In this document: positions 35,668-44,412 of the stretch, piece after piece
Layout: every line of letters begins with the position of its first letter
Position numbering within the stretch: the stretch's first letter is position 1
DNA from: Bacteroidales bacterium
Lineage (GTDB): Bacteria; Bacteroidota; Bacteroidia; Bacteroidales; CG2-30-32-10
Direction of reading: 5' to 3'
Length of the DNA stretch: 64,000 nucleotides
Assembly (NCBI GenBank): GCA_035353855.1
Contig: DAOQAK010000012.1
Location: 1-64,000 of the forward strand
Notes under the pieces: generated by a model
What the model was told of the DNA's origin: nothing
The model's database searches: none
The model's input: the letters and a program-made list of their open reading frames with translations, nothing else
Position numbers and translations under genes: made by a program

Positions 35668-37005
35668 TTATAACCCTCCCTGACCTTTGTACAACGAAAC
35701 AGGTTTGTCAAGTTTTACTTTCAGAACAGTCATGTATTCATCCTGTACACCTTCGGGAACTTCAATATAAACAAGACCGGGAACTTTGCTCCACGAGATT
35801 TTTCCAACTACTTTATGTTTTAATTGCGTTTTATTTCCAACCACTTCAACATTTTTTATTTCGTTACACAAGCCTTTAATAATAATATTTCCGCTTTGCT
35901 TTCCTTGCAGAAAAAGATATAGCGTACATGAATCTTTCGAGAGTGTTGTAGGTCCATAAAAATATCCTTGTGGTAAACCGCCTAGTGTTCCGAAAATTGC
36001 TTCACTGTGTTTATTTGTCCATTTGCCTAATTCAGAAAGAATGAATGTTTGTTCATCAGGAATAGTGCCGTCAGCACGGGGGCCAATATCAAGAAGCAAA
36101 TTTCCTCCCATGCTAATGCAATCGGCGAAAATGCTGATGATTTCATATGGAGTTTTGTATGTGGTGTCGCCAATGTAATATCCCCACGACTCATTTGTTG
36201 TCATGCAAAGTTCCCAATTTTTTTCAGAAGGACGAGAGACTGGAAAATTTTGTTCGGGTGTTCCGTAATCGCCGTATCCCTGCAAACGCCCGTTAATAAT
36301 GGCTTTTGGGTTTTTCTGTAAAATTATTTTACGGATTTTTGCAGCCTGCCATTCTTTGGCATTATGTTCCCAATCACCGTCGAACCAGAGCAGATCAGGG
36401 TTGTAGAGGTTCATGAGTTCTGCAATTTGTCCGTGACAGAATTTTAAAAAATGTTTCCATCTTAACGAATCATCACTTATTTTATATCTTGACGAATCTT
36501 TTAAAAAGCCGGGATAATCATTATTACTCCAGTCGATCAGCGAAAAATATAAACCAACTTTAATATTTTCTTTGCGTAGTTCTTTGACAAAAGGTGTGAG
36601 CACATCAGCTTTTGCCGGCGATGCTTTAGGAATGCTCAAATCATTTTGAGTTGTGTTCCATAGCGCAACACCATCATGATGCTTTGATGTTATTACTGCG
36701 TACCTGGCGCCAGTGGCTTTAATTAGCGATACCCATTGCTGAGGATTATATTTTTTTGCAGTAAATTCATTTATCTGCGCCATGTAATTTTCATGGCTGA
36801 TATGTTTATTATAAAACGCCCACGACTCCGATGTTTTGCCTGTAGAATAAATTCCCCAGTGAATAAATATTCCAAGCTTTGCATCGCTAAACCATTGCAT
36901 TTTATTTGTGTCGGTTTTTGTAGCACTAAGCTGTGCTCTTACTGCTATGCTGAAAGCGAGAGATGCAAATATGAAAACAAAAATTATTTTTTTAGTGATT
37001 CCCAT
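35668..37005 (-). CDS. Alpha-L-fucosidase (GH29 family)
   Basis: A secreted glycoside hydrolase of about 445 residues. I start at the ATG at 37005, which opens a standard signal peptide (KKIIFVFIFASLAFSIAVRA, then Q), rather than 17 codons earlier. The GH29 markers are in order: AKLGIFIHWGIYSTG, the KHHDGVALWNTTQND motif, and LLWFDGDWEHNAKEW, whose first Asp is the expected nucleophile. NLLLDIGPRADGTIPDEQ marks the end of the barrel. A beta-sandwich C-terminal domain follows. It would remove fucose from host or algal glycans in the periplasm or outside. No other glycan genes adjoin it, and its 3' end abuts the tandem array. Confidence 0.92.
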   Translation of the reverse strand: MGITKKIIFVFIFASLAFSIAVRAQLSATKTDTNKMQWFSDAKLGIFIHWGIYSTGKTSESWAFYNKHISHENYMAQINEFTAKKYNPQQWVSLIKATGARYAVITSKHHDGVALWNTTQNDLSIPKASPAKADVLTPFVKELRKENIKVGLYFSLIDWSNNDYPGFLKDSSRYKISDDSLRWKHFLKFCHGQIAELMNLYNPDLLWFDGDWEHNAKEWQAAKIRKIILQKNPKAIINGRLQGYGDYGTPEQNFPVSRPSEKNWELCMTTNESWGYYIGDTTYKTPYEIISIFADCISMGGNLLLDIGPRADGTIPDEQTFILSELGKWTNKHSEAIFGTLGGLPQGYFYGPTTLSKDSCTLYLFLQGKQSGNIIIKGLCNEIKNVEVVGNKTQLKHKVVGKISWSKVPGLVYIEVPEGVQDEYMTVLKVKLDKPVSLYKGQGGL

Positions 37006-37071
37006 TGATATTTTATTGATAAATATATACAGGTTAAACAAGCAAATCCTCTGCATCTAAAGCATACAAAG

Positions 37072-37542
37072 TTATATAATGTTAATTTTTTTATCTTTAA
37101 AAAAGTCTTTAAATAACTTTTTGAATTTTTTTGAATCAGAAATCTGACTTAAACAAATGTCAATGTCTAAATTACCTGATAACTTCAATAATTCTGCAGG
37201 GAAAGTATCAGATTGAGTAAATGTATTTCCCTTACTAATTCGAGAAGTGATACCAAAATCAAGAACAAATTCTGTAATTGTTTTATCTTTTTTAATGTCA
37301 GCTAGGTTTTTGAAATTCTTTTTTAAAAATTTAATTGTATCCTTTATTTGTATGTCGAAATTGTCGAAGTCAGCATTACTAGTAGAGATTGAAAGTCCAG
37401 AGGATTTATATTTCTTACCTTTAGGTTTTAATTTATTAATCGGTTGATTTTTATGAAAAATCAAATTTGGTTTGAGTTTAGAGTTTTGAATAAACTTTTC
37501 AACGTTAAATTTGTCACCTGAAATTCTTAGTACACAACCCAT
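37072..37542 (-). CDS. Hypothetical protein, possibly DUF4279-like
   Basis: 156 residues, lysine-rich, no signal peptide. GCVLRISGDKFNVEKFI near the start, then GLSISTSNADFDNFDIQI, TEFVLDFGITSR and LSGNLDIDICLSQI follow the order I associate with DUF4279 proteins, often of immunity-type or unknown role. The resemblance is by eye only. It lies between the fucosidase and a small secreted protein, all on the minus strand. Confidence 0.5.
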   Translation of the reverse strand: MGCVLRISGDKFNVEKFIQNSKLKPNLIFHKNQPINKLKPKGKKYKSSGLSISTSNADFDNFDIQIKDTIKFLKKNFKNLADIKKDKTITEFVLDFGITSRISKGNTFTQSDTFPAELLKLSGNLDIDICLSQISDSKKFKKLFKDFFKDKKINII

Positions 37543-37616
37543 GTCTTAAAAATTTTATTAATAATGCATAACTTTTGTACTGCAACATTTGAATTTTTTA
37601 TATCAATCAAAAGTTG

Positions 37617-37958
37617 CTAATTTATTACTATAGTAATTGTTTTTGAAAGCACATCGCAGGTAAGGTAAAGTATTTTATCAATAGGTATTTCAATTGATTT
37701 TCCTTCTTTATCTTTTGCAGAAGAGATCTCGAGAACATATTTTGAATTTACCAGGGTAGTGGTGATTGAATTAATTTCATTGTAGGTAAATGAGGATATA
37801 GTTGTTCCGTTATAATTAATTTTTATAGTGGAATACATTATACTTTCATAGATGAGAGCCTTGTTTCCATTACCGTCTTTTGTTGTGAATTTGCAAAAGT
37901 CCTGGGCGCTTGCTGTAAAGCTTATACCAATAAGCAGAATAAAAATGATTTTTTTCAT
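37617..37958 (-). CDS. Small secreted protein of unknown function
   Basis: 113 residues from the ATG at 37958. This start gives a clean signal peptide (KKIIFILLIGISFTASA, cleaved before QDF), while the frame's earlier ATG at 38018 lies upstream of the -7 box at 37985-37992. The mature part has alternating beta-type strands (STIKINYNGTTISSFTYNEI) and no known motif. Alone on the minus strand. Confidence 0.6.
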   Translation of the reverse strand: MKKIIFILLIGISFTASAQDFCKFTTKDGNGNKALIYESIMYSTIKINYNGTTISSFTYNEINSITTTLVNSKYVLEISSAKDKEGKSIEIPIDKILYLTCDVLSKTITIVIN

Positions 37959-37984
37959 ATGAATGATTTTTATGGTTATCGTAT

Positions 37985-37992
37985 CAAAGATA
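37985..37992 (-). promoter_or_regulatory. -7 element of the small secreted protein gene
   Basis: On the minus strand TATCTTTG, 27 bases before the ATG at 37958. Confidence 0.5.
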
Positions 37993-38027
37993 TAAAATCT
38001 TAGAAAGTATAATACCAATCAAACAAG

Positions 38028-38930
38028 TTATGAGTTAGGTTGTGTTTTCTGTTTTGGTGAATTGTTTGAATTATCAATTTCATTCATTCGGGAATTTAAT
38101 TCTTTTACTGATGTGAAGCTTTCCATTAACCCGGGAAGATAATCAGTTGCTGTGATAAATGTCCAGAGATATGAAACGATAGAATAAATTTTTCCTGTTG
38201 AAAAATTATCTACATCAATGCAAATAAAAAGTACAACAATAAAAACAACCATTAGCATAAGCTTAATTGCACCAAAATCAAATGCACTCCATTTGGCAAT
38301 TGAACGTTGTGGCCTTACCATGTTTTGGTAATATTTATCTATATCATCAATATCACGGCTTTCAAGTTTTTTGTAAATTTCTTCACGATTGTCGTGCGTT
38401 ATTTTTTGAAGTTTGGTAACACGCTTATTATATATTGTATTAATAAAAAACAAAGGTGGGATAATCAAAAGACAAACAAGAGCAATACGATAATCGTAAA
38501 AGAACAAAGCGCATATTGCACCAAGTGTTGCTGTAAGTTGCCAGGAAATATCGGGCAAACGGTATTCTAAAAAATCAACGTATTCTTTTGCAAGATCGGC
38601 GCGACTTACCATTTTTGAAGCCGAATGACGTTTCTTTTTTGAATTCATTATTAGTTCGGTGGCAAGGTTCGCGTACATTTTCGGATAGGTCCTTCCATTG
38701 AAAAAGCGGCTAAGCGAGCCTCCCATAACATTGACAACATAAATTATAATCCATAAAACCAAAGGCAAAGTATAACTTACATTTTCATGGTCATAAAAAT
38801 TATCAATCAAAGCATCGAGAAGTTTTCCAAAAAATGTTGGCTCTATAATCCATGCAACATTTTCAACCAATACAAATGCCATTATTATTAAAAGCGATTT
38901 TTTGTTTTTCTCAATAAGTTGTCGTATCAT
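38028..38930 (-). CDS. ABC-transporter six-transmembrane protein without ATPase domain
   Basis: A 300-residue membrane protein of the ABC six-TM type, with segments LLIIMAFVLVENVAWIIEP, PLVLWIIIYVVNVMGGS, WQLTATLGAICALFFYD, IALVCLLIIPPLFFI and LMLMVVFIVVLFICIDV. There is no Walker A or LSGGQ and no ATPase gene beside it. Such stand-alone proteins form a known family (ABC_membrane_3). The role is unknown; it may pair with a distant ATPase or act on its own. Confidence 0.75.
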   Translation of the reverse strand: MIRQLIEKNKKSLLIIMAFVLVENVAWIIEPTFFGKLLDALIDNFYDHENVSYTLPLVLWIIIYVVNVMGGSLSRFFNGRTYPKMYANLATELIMNSKKKRHSASKMVSRADLAKEYVDFLEYRLPDISWQLTATLGAICALFFYDYRIALVCLLIIPPLFFINTIYNKRVTKLQKITHDNREEIYKKLESRDIDDIDKYYQNMVRPQRSIAKWSAFDFGAIKLMLMVVFIVVLFICIDVDNFSTGKIYSIVSYLWTFITATDYLPGLMESFTSVKELNSRMNEIDNSNNSPKQKTQPNS

Positions 38931-38999
38931 AAAATTTCAATCATCAATATTAACAACACATACAAAAATAAATAATTACTGTAATAATTTTCCTAATAA

Positions 39000-39007
39000 T
39001 ATATTTA
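39000..39007 (+). promoter_or_regulatory. -7-like element of the duplicated lipoprotein gene
   Basis: TATATTTA, one base off TAnnTTTG, 31 bases before the ATG. Confidence 0.35.
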
Positions 39008-39038
39008 CTTTTGAATTTGAGAATAAAAAATATGTTTT

Positions 39039-39890
39039 ATGAAAATAAAAATATTAATAATAATTATTTTTTTGGGAATCATAACTTCGTGTGTTAAAAA
39101 TAAATCGGTAACCGGAATATACCGTTATTATTGGGGAGAAAAGGATTCGTATAAAGTGTGGATTGTTGATGGTAATGAAGTAAGATTAAAACTTTATAAT
39201 GAATTTTTATATGGAGGGAATGAGCAGCGTTATTTATTTAACCCGAAAGGAGAAATATGGATTGATAACGCAGTAAGTTGTGAAGAATTTGAAATGACAC
39301 TTGCCCACGAATTGAATGAACGTCATTTGATGGCAAAGTTCGGATGGACATACGATGATGCACATGATTCGTCATTGGCATTGGAAGTAGTGATGCGCAG
39401 GAAGTTTGAAAAGATTTGTCGCGCACATGAAGATTTATTGCCTATGGTGTCTGTAACAGATTTTGATACGGTGAAAGAAATAAAAGATATTCCCGATAGT
39501 GTAAAACTTCAGAATATTTATAGGGTTCCATTAGGCGAACGAAACGAAATTAAAATATGGATAGTTGATGGTTATTTGGTAAGAAAAAATATTTATCCTG
39601 ATTTTGGTTTTAGCGGAAACGACCTTGCTTATCATTTTATTCCTTCGAAAGAAATATGGATTGATGGTCAGGTCGCAGCTGACGAAACGGAATACTCAAT
39701 TGAAACGGAAATGATGGAACGTGAACTGATGATGAAAGGAAAAAGTTATGATGATGCGTATGAAGCCGCCATTACAAACAATCAGAAGAAAAGGGAAGAA
39801 ATGAAAAAAATAATTCTGAAACATCCACCTGTTGTTGTGCCTGATTCTGCTACGCGCGATAAAGGGTTGATAGATCCGAATGAACCGTAA
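39039..39890 (+). CDS. Lipoprotein with two tandem copies of one domain
   Basis: 283 residues with a lipobox (FLGIITSC, Cys at 18). The mature part is one domain repeated: VWIVDGNEVRLKLYNEF ... KGEIWIDNAVSCEEFE, then IWIVDGYLVRKNIYPDF ... SKEIWIDGQVAADETE. The first copy has a metalloprotease-like HELNERH followed by YDDAHDSSL. In the second the same place reads ETEMMERE, followed by SYDDAYEAA. One copy therefore keeps potential metal ligands and the other has lost them. No family is recognised. A hairpin terminator for the convergent gene lies just downstream. Confidence 0.75.
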   Translation: MKIKILIIIIFLGIITSCVKNKSVTGIYRYYWGEKDSYKVWIVDGNEVRLKLYNEFLYGGNEQRYLFNPKGEIWIDNAVSCEEFEMTLAHELNERHLMAKFGWTYDDAHDSSLALEVVMRRKFEKICRAHEDLLPMVSVTDFDTVKEIKDIPDSVKLQNIYRVPLGERNEIKIWIVDGYLVRKNIYPDFGFSGNDLAYHFIPSKEIWIDGQVAADETEYSIETEMMERELMMKGKSYDDAYEAAITNNQKKREEMKKIILKHPPVVVPDSATRDKGLIDPNEP

Positions 39891-39892
39891 AA

Positions 39893-39927
39893 AAATAAAA
39901 AGAGGCCGATGCATTCGCATCGGCCTC
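39893..39927 (-). terminator. Terminator of the papain-like protease gene (minus strand)
   Basis: GAGGCCGATGC and GCATCGGCCTC form a perfect 11-bp stem around ATTC. The T run lies on the minus strand (the plus strand shows A/T-rich aaaaataaaa before the stem), so it serves the gene ending at 39949. Confidence 0.85.
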
Positions 39928-39948
39928 CGACTTGATTGATGGTTAAGG

Positions 39949-42231
39949 TTAGTTTGATATAGTTACTTTTCTAATAATTGTTGATTTGTCATTTGAGATT
40001 TCAACAAAGTACACACCTTTACTAAAGCTCGACGCATCAATTTGTATCACCGGGTTATTATCAATGATTTTCTTTTCAAATATTTTTTCTCCTACAATAT
40101 TCATAATTCTTAAAGTAGTTTTCTTATTATTCATATTTGAGATGGTGATATTAAATAATCCCGGATTTGGATTTGGTGAAATATTAAATTCCATATCGGG
40201 CGATTCATTTTTAATATTTAATGTCGGATCAATTACGGCTGTAACCGGTGTCCTTACACTTTTACAATCCTGTTGCTGAACCTGGATATTATAAAAGAAA
40301 TAATAACTCGATGCGGTACCAATAGTATTTCCGGTAATAGAAATTAAATTTGGAACAGTATAAGGATACGATGTGTTAAGTGTATCTCTCCAGCAATTAT
40401 TTGTTTTACTTAAAGCCAGTATATAACCTGTTCCTGCAGGAACATCAATATTTAATGTTATTGTTTGCGCACCGTTTGGAATATTTACGACAACAGAATC
40501 TAAAATTGTTCCAATGCTATTTTTCAAATATACAGTTCTGTTTGCAGCACCGCTTGCATAAACAGTTGCCGACTTAATTGTTAACGGTTTTAATGCATCA
40601 AAAACCAAACCCTGGCAATAAGCCAGAGAATAATAACCACCCGTTCCCGTTGTTAAACTTGATGAAGATTTTCCAACAGAAGAAAGTGTGGGATATTCAA
40701 TATCATTCTCAACGTAATAAGTAGTAGTACTTGTTATATTAGGCGAATAAGTAGTTCCGGTATTTACAATGCTTCCGCCATTAGCGTTACTATACCAATT
40801 CAATACATTGCTGCCCGATGCACTGAGTGTTGCTATTCCTGGTGCAGGTATAGTATCACTTACTGTGAGTGGAGCAGTTGGCCTGTTTACTGTAATATAG
40901 CTTGTTTTTGTTTTATTAGTTGAACCATTAGCATTTGTAGCTGTTAATTTTACAGTGTATGTTCCGTTTGAAGAATAAGTATGATGAGGGTTTTGTAAAG
41001 TAGATGTTGTCCCATCGCCAAAATCCCACGACCATGTTGTTGGCGCAAACATTGAGGAATCGGTAAATTCAACATAACCATCACAGGTTGTAGTATTGTT
41101 TGCTGAGAAATTTATTACCGGTGCGGAACTTGGATTTAATGAACCATAAACCAGATAAGCAGTTTTAGACCCAACTAAGCTCACACCATATTTAATTTTC
41201 ATATATCCATTTTCGCCCCATAACGGACTCCATGAATTTCTCAATATCCAATATCCATTAGTCCCTCCATTATCATCCCAACCTACAAGTATAACTGCAT
41301 GGTTTGTGCTGGTTCCTTCATTAGTTGTAAATATACCGCTGGTATATGATTCAAAGCCATCGCCTACATAAACGGTTATATATACAGGACCATAATTATA
41401 AATTGCATTTTTTATTTGATCGGTTGTTGCTTGTCCGGTTGATACAGTTGTGTAACTCGAAGCTTGTTCGTGATAAGTGTACGAAGCATCACAACTTCCA
41501 TTAGCAGCAGTATAGGGTTCCTGTGATTCATAAACAGCGCCTTTTGGTGACTTAAAATAACTGAACACGCAATTTCCGCCACTGCAATCATACGAAGAAC
41601 AATTTACCAACCATTGTTCTGACAAATCGCGGGTAACATTATCAGCAATTTTTATGCGTGATTCGAAAACTCCGCTTGAAGCAAAGCCCCAGCAGCTACC
41701 GCACTGTCCTTGGTCTTTTATAGGAGTACACCCTCCTAATGCTAACCAGCTGAAGCTTGATGGTAGGGCTTTTCCAAGTTCTGTTTGTTTGTATTCTTCA
41801 ACAGGCAATGGTTTTGGTGCGGTATACATTCCTATGTATTCACCATCATTAATAATAGTTATTTTAAATGTTTCAAGTGGTTCAATATTTTTTTCCCAAG
41901 GACGTTTGTAAGCTAATAGTAATTCTGCTGTTCCTTTTGAAACACCTACAAATCGTGTAATCTGAGTACCTGGTGTGCCTTCTAATCCGGCATTATCAGG
42001 AATGAATTCCCAATTTCCAACTTGCTTTACAATATTCGTTTTTAAATTGATAGGATACCATCCATAACCTGTAGATGGGTTTGATGGTAACTTGATTTCA
42101 AGAACCTGCTCACTTGTAAGAGAAACAGTTTGTCCGTAATCTGTTTTTTTAACTTCTTTAAAATTTTGTCCAAATATGTTTAAAGCAAACAACTGGACAA
42201 AAAGGTTTGCAAATAGTAAAAATTTTTTCAT
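39949..42231 (-). CDS. Secreted papain-family (C1) protease with chagasin-like domain, PKD and T9SS tail
   Basis: About 760 residues from the ATG at 42231. After a signal peptide ending near IFGQ comes a ~100-residue domain like the I42/chagasin protease inhibitors (LPSNPSTGYGW; ELLLAYKRPWE). Next is a C1A catalytic domain: IKDQGQCGSCWGFASSG with the catalytic Cys, TNHAVILVGWDD with the His and WILRNSWSPLWGENGYM with the Asn. A PKD domain (SWDFGDGTTSTLQNPHHTY), an Ig-like stretch and a T9SS sorting domain (NISPNPNPGLFNITISN ... KGVYFVEISN) follow. It would be exported to the surface by T9SS. The inhibitor-like domain may keep the enzyme silent until processed. It is intact and has its own terminator. 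Confidence 0.9.
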   Translation of the reverse strand: MKKFLLFANLFVQLFALNIFGQNFKEVKKTDYGQTVSLTSEQVLEIKLPSNPSTGYGWYPINLKTNIVKQVGNWEFIPDNAGLEGTPGTQITRFVGVSKGTAELLLAYKRPWEKNIEPLETFKITIINDGEYIGMYTAPKPLPVEEYKQTELGKALPSSFSWLALGGCTPIKDQGQCGSCWGFASSGVFESRIKIADNVTRDLSEQWLVNCSSYDCSGGNCVFSYFKSPKGAVYESQEPYTAANGSCDASYTYHEQASSYTTVSTGQATTDQIKNAIYNYGPVYITVYVGDGFESYTSGIFTTNEGTSTNHAVILVGWDDNGGTNGYWILRNSWSPLWGENGYMKIKYGVSLVGSKTAYLVYGSLNPSSAPVINFSANNTTTCDGYVEFTDSSMFAPTTWSWDFGDGTTSTLQNPHHTYSSNGTYTVKLTATNANGSTNKTKTSYITVNRPTAPLTVSDTIPAPGIATLSASGSNVLNWYSNANGGSIVNTGTTYSPNITSTTTYYVENDIEYPTLSSVGKSSSSLTTGTGGYYSLAYCQGLVFDALKPLTIKSATVYASGAANRTVYLKNSIGTILDSVVVNIPNGAQTITLNIDVPAGTGYILALSKTNNCWRDTLNTSYPYTVPNLISITGNTIGTASSYYFFYNIQVQQQDCKSVRTPVTAVIDPTLNIKNESPDMEFNISPNPNPGLFNITISNMNNKKTTLRIMNIVGEKIFEKKIIDNNPVIQIDASSFSKGVYFVEISNDKSTIIRKVTISN

Positions 42232-42711
42232 AAGATTTGGGGTTAAATACAATACAAAATAACAAAATATCTTTTAAATATACAAAACAAATTATTTACA
42301 ATCAGTTATGTAAATATATTTATATTAATAATTTATGTATGCCAAAACATAATATTTGTCGATAAAACATATATATATGTATACAAACATATTAGTAAAA
42401 TCATGTATTAGCATTAGTAAAATCACTTATATCATAAATAAGTCAACAAAACAAATTTGTGAATATTTAAAAAGTAAATAATGTAGATAATATCCAGATA
42501 ATTATTTTAAAAGATGAATAAAAAATAAAATCATTTGAGAAAAAATAACAATCAAGAATTATAAAAGTTCAATTATAGATACACAAATTGAAATTCTGTA
42601 ATTAAGATTTAAGAAAAAATACGAGTACATAAAATTTCTAAAATTCTTTAAAAGCATCAATTTACTTTCAATTGAAAATAAATAAATGTGTAAAGAAAAA
42701 TATTTTGAATA
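42232..42711. other. AT-rich intergenic region without genes
   Basis: About 480 bases of very AT-rich DNA between two divergent genes. It holds a 13-bp direct repeat attagtaaaatca (42391 and 42413) and a TGTATACA palindrome at 42378-42385, which recurs at 42802-42809 beside the next gene's start. No open frame, RNA fold or terminator was seen. Confidence 0.5.
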
Positions 42712-42758
42712 TTCAGTATTAATACTGAAAGCAAATCACTAGTGATACTTTAATTTTG
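42712..42758 (+). promoter_or_regulatory. Palindrome-bearing promoter of the 42.8 kb cluster
   Basis: An 18-bp perfect palindrome TTCAGTATTAATACTGAA (42712-42729), a 12-bp perfect palindrome ATCACTAGTGAT (42735-42746) and a -7 box TAATTTTG (42751-42758) follow each other. The first palindrome covers the -33 region and the second the spacer, a layout expected for a repressor or activator site. Confidence 0.6.
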
Positions 42759-42808
42759 TTTGCATATTTCCTGAAAAAAATTCAGGTTATACATTCAAAA
42801 ATGTATAC

Positions 42809-43798
42809 ATGTTCTCTGAAGCTGTAAATTTAATTTTGAATTGCGGGGATTCAGTAGGCTTAATGAAAAAAGCCGTTGATGATATGTATTCTGTTTTTCG
42901 TACACTTACTCCGATAAATGCTGACGATCAAAATGACAAACCAATAATAATTCCTTCAGGTAAAGCTATTTCTCCTTCAACAGCGGCACATTGTTTACTT
43001 GAAATGAAACGTACTGCTTTATTCTTAAGAGGAATAAACAAAGCAATAAGATTAAAAAAAATAAAAAATAAAAAAAATACTATATCAATATTATATGCGG
43101 GAACTGGTCCGTATGCAACATTGATAACTCCATTATTTTTTTTGTATAATTCTGATGAGATAAAAGTTGATTTGTTAGATATTAATCCTATATCATTGGA
43201 TTCGGCAAGGAAAGTAATATCCGGATTGAATTGCGAATCATATATAGATGAAGTTTATTTTGAAGATGCATCAGTATTTAAAATAAACAAAAATTATGAT
43301 ATAGTGATTTCTGAAACAATGCAGGCAGCATTAAAAAATGAACCACAGGTTGCTATTATGCAAAACCTTATTTCGCAACTGGATGATGATGCAATATTTA
43401 TTCCGCAGGAGATTTCTATAAGTGCAGAAGTAGTATCCAGGGGTAAGTGGAATCCGGTTACCTATATATTTGATGATATTGAAAAAATGTTTCTTGGAGA
43501 ATTATTTATCATAAATAAAAATAATTTAAACACTTCTGCATTTAAGAAAAAATTTTTTATTCCATGTAATTTGATGAGTAGTGGCAAGTATTTGAAGCTA
43601 AATACAAGAATAACTGTTTTTGCTGATGAGGTTCTTATCGAAGGAGATAGTTCATTGAATATCCCACAAAAAATTTGTGAATTAAATTATATGCAATCGA
43701 AAGTAATTGAATTTATCTATGAACAAGGCGTAAAGCCAGGTTTTCGACATCAAATTATTAAATCAGGTGTTTTTCAATATAACAATATCGGAAATTAA
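42809..43798 (+). CDS. SAM-dependent methyltransferase-like protein
   Basis: 329 residues. The class-I methyltransferase fold is suggested by motif I (ISILYAGTGPYATLITPLFF), an acidic end of strand 2 (VDLLDINPISLDS) and a motif like that of arginine methyltransferases (YDIVISETMQAALKNEPQ). The N-terminal ~90 residues are helical with no motif known to me; the C-terminal part is beta-rich. It is the first gene of the block reading to 45726, behind the palindromic promoter; a tail-collar gene follows after 62 bases. The substrate is unknown; the neighbouring small proteins are candidates. Confidence 0.65.
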   Translation: MFSEAVNLILNCGDSVGLMKKAVDDMYSVFRTLTPINADDQNDKPIIIPSGKAISPSTAAHCLLEMKRTALFLRGINKAIRLKKIKNKKNTISILYAGTGPYATLITPLFFLYNSDEIKVDLLDINPISLDSARKVISGLNCESYIDEVYFEDASVFKINKNYDIVISETMQAALKNEPQVAIMQNLISQLDDDAIFIPQEISISAEVVSRGKWNPVTYIFDDIEKMFLGELFIINKNNLNTSAFKKKFFIPCNLMSSGKYLKLNTRITVFADEVLIEGDSSLNIPQKICELNYMQSKVIEFIYEQGVKPGFRHQIIKSGVFQYNNIGN

Positions 43799-43860
43799 AA
43801 AATGAAATATAAATATTGATTTTAAATAAAATAAATTATTAACCTAAAAATCTAAAAACT

Positions 43861-44103
43861 ATGGATCCAATTCTAGGACAAATTCAATTATTCTCATTCT
43901 TTTTCGCCCCACAGGGATGGATGTCATGTGAAGGCCAGATATTAAATGTTCAAAATTATACGGCCTTGTATTCCTTAATTGGCAATGCATATGGCGGAAG
44001 CGGTCAAACAACATTTGCATTACCAAATTTAAACGGCGCTGCACCGTTGCCAAATATGAAATATTATATCGCCATAGAAGGCATATACCCTTCAAGAAGT
44101 TAA
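43861..44103 (+). CDS. Mini tail-collar (Mdp-like) protein 1
   Basis: 80 residues. It has the tail-collar fold known from microcystin-dependent protein (MdpB): FFAPQGWMSCEGQILN, YTALYSLIGNAYGGSGQTTF and ALPNLNG. The usual family is about 170-200 residues with a long middle part; here the first half runs straight into the normal last residues (MKYYIAIEGIYPSRS). It is the first of two tandem paralogues. Phage origin is unlikely since no phage genes are near. Such proteins may be surface or secreted structural parts, but no signal peptide is seen. Confidence 0.85.
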   Translation: MDPILGQIQLFSFFFAPQGWMSCEGQILNVQNYTALYSLIGNAYGGSGQTTFALPNLNGAAPLPNMKYYIAIEGIYPSRS

Positions 44104-44129
44104 TTATTAATTCTTAAAAATAAAAAAAT

Positions 44130-44378
44130 ATGGATACAGAAGTATATATTGGAACTATCCAATTATTTGGATTTTTTTTCGCCCCATCTGGGTGGCTATC
44201 ATGTGAAGGTCAAACATTAAACATTACACAGTACCAGGCTTTATTTGCTTTAATTGGCAATACATACGGGGGTGATGGCAGAACAACTTTTGCAGTTCCT
44301 AATCTGAATGGTGCAGCACCATTGCCAAACATGAAATATTATATAGCATTAACGGGACTCTATCCTACACGGGATTAA
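44130..44378 (+). CDS. Mini tail-collar (Mdp-like) protein 2
   Basis: 82 residues, a close paralogue of the gene 26 bases upstream (FFAPSGWLSCEGQTLN; LIGNTYGGDGRTTFAVPNLNG; MKYYIALTGLYPTRD). It shows the same missing middle part, so the compact form is a stable design rather than a truncation. It is followed by the discoidin-type gene after 34 bases, and the set is probably co-transcribed. Confidence 0.85.
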   Translation: MDTEVYIGTIQLFGFFFAPSGWLSCEGQTLNITQYQALFALIGNTYGGDGRTTFAVPNLNGAAPLPNMKYYIALTGLYPTRD

Positions 44379-44412
44379 TTTATCATTCATTTTTAATTTA
44401 AAAAATAGAATT

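Noticed and set aside
43861..44378. Tail-collar genes as a prophage remnant
   Set aside because: No integrase, capsid, portal or terminase gene is near; the two proteins are compact paralogues in a non-phage cluster.
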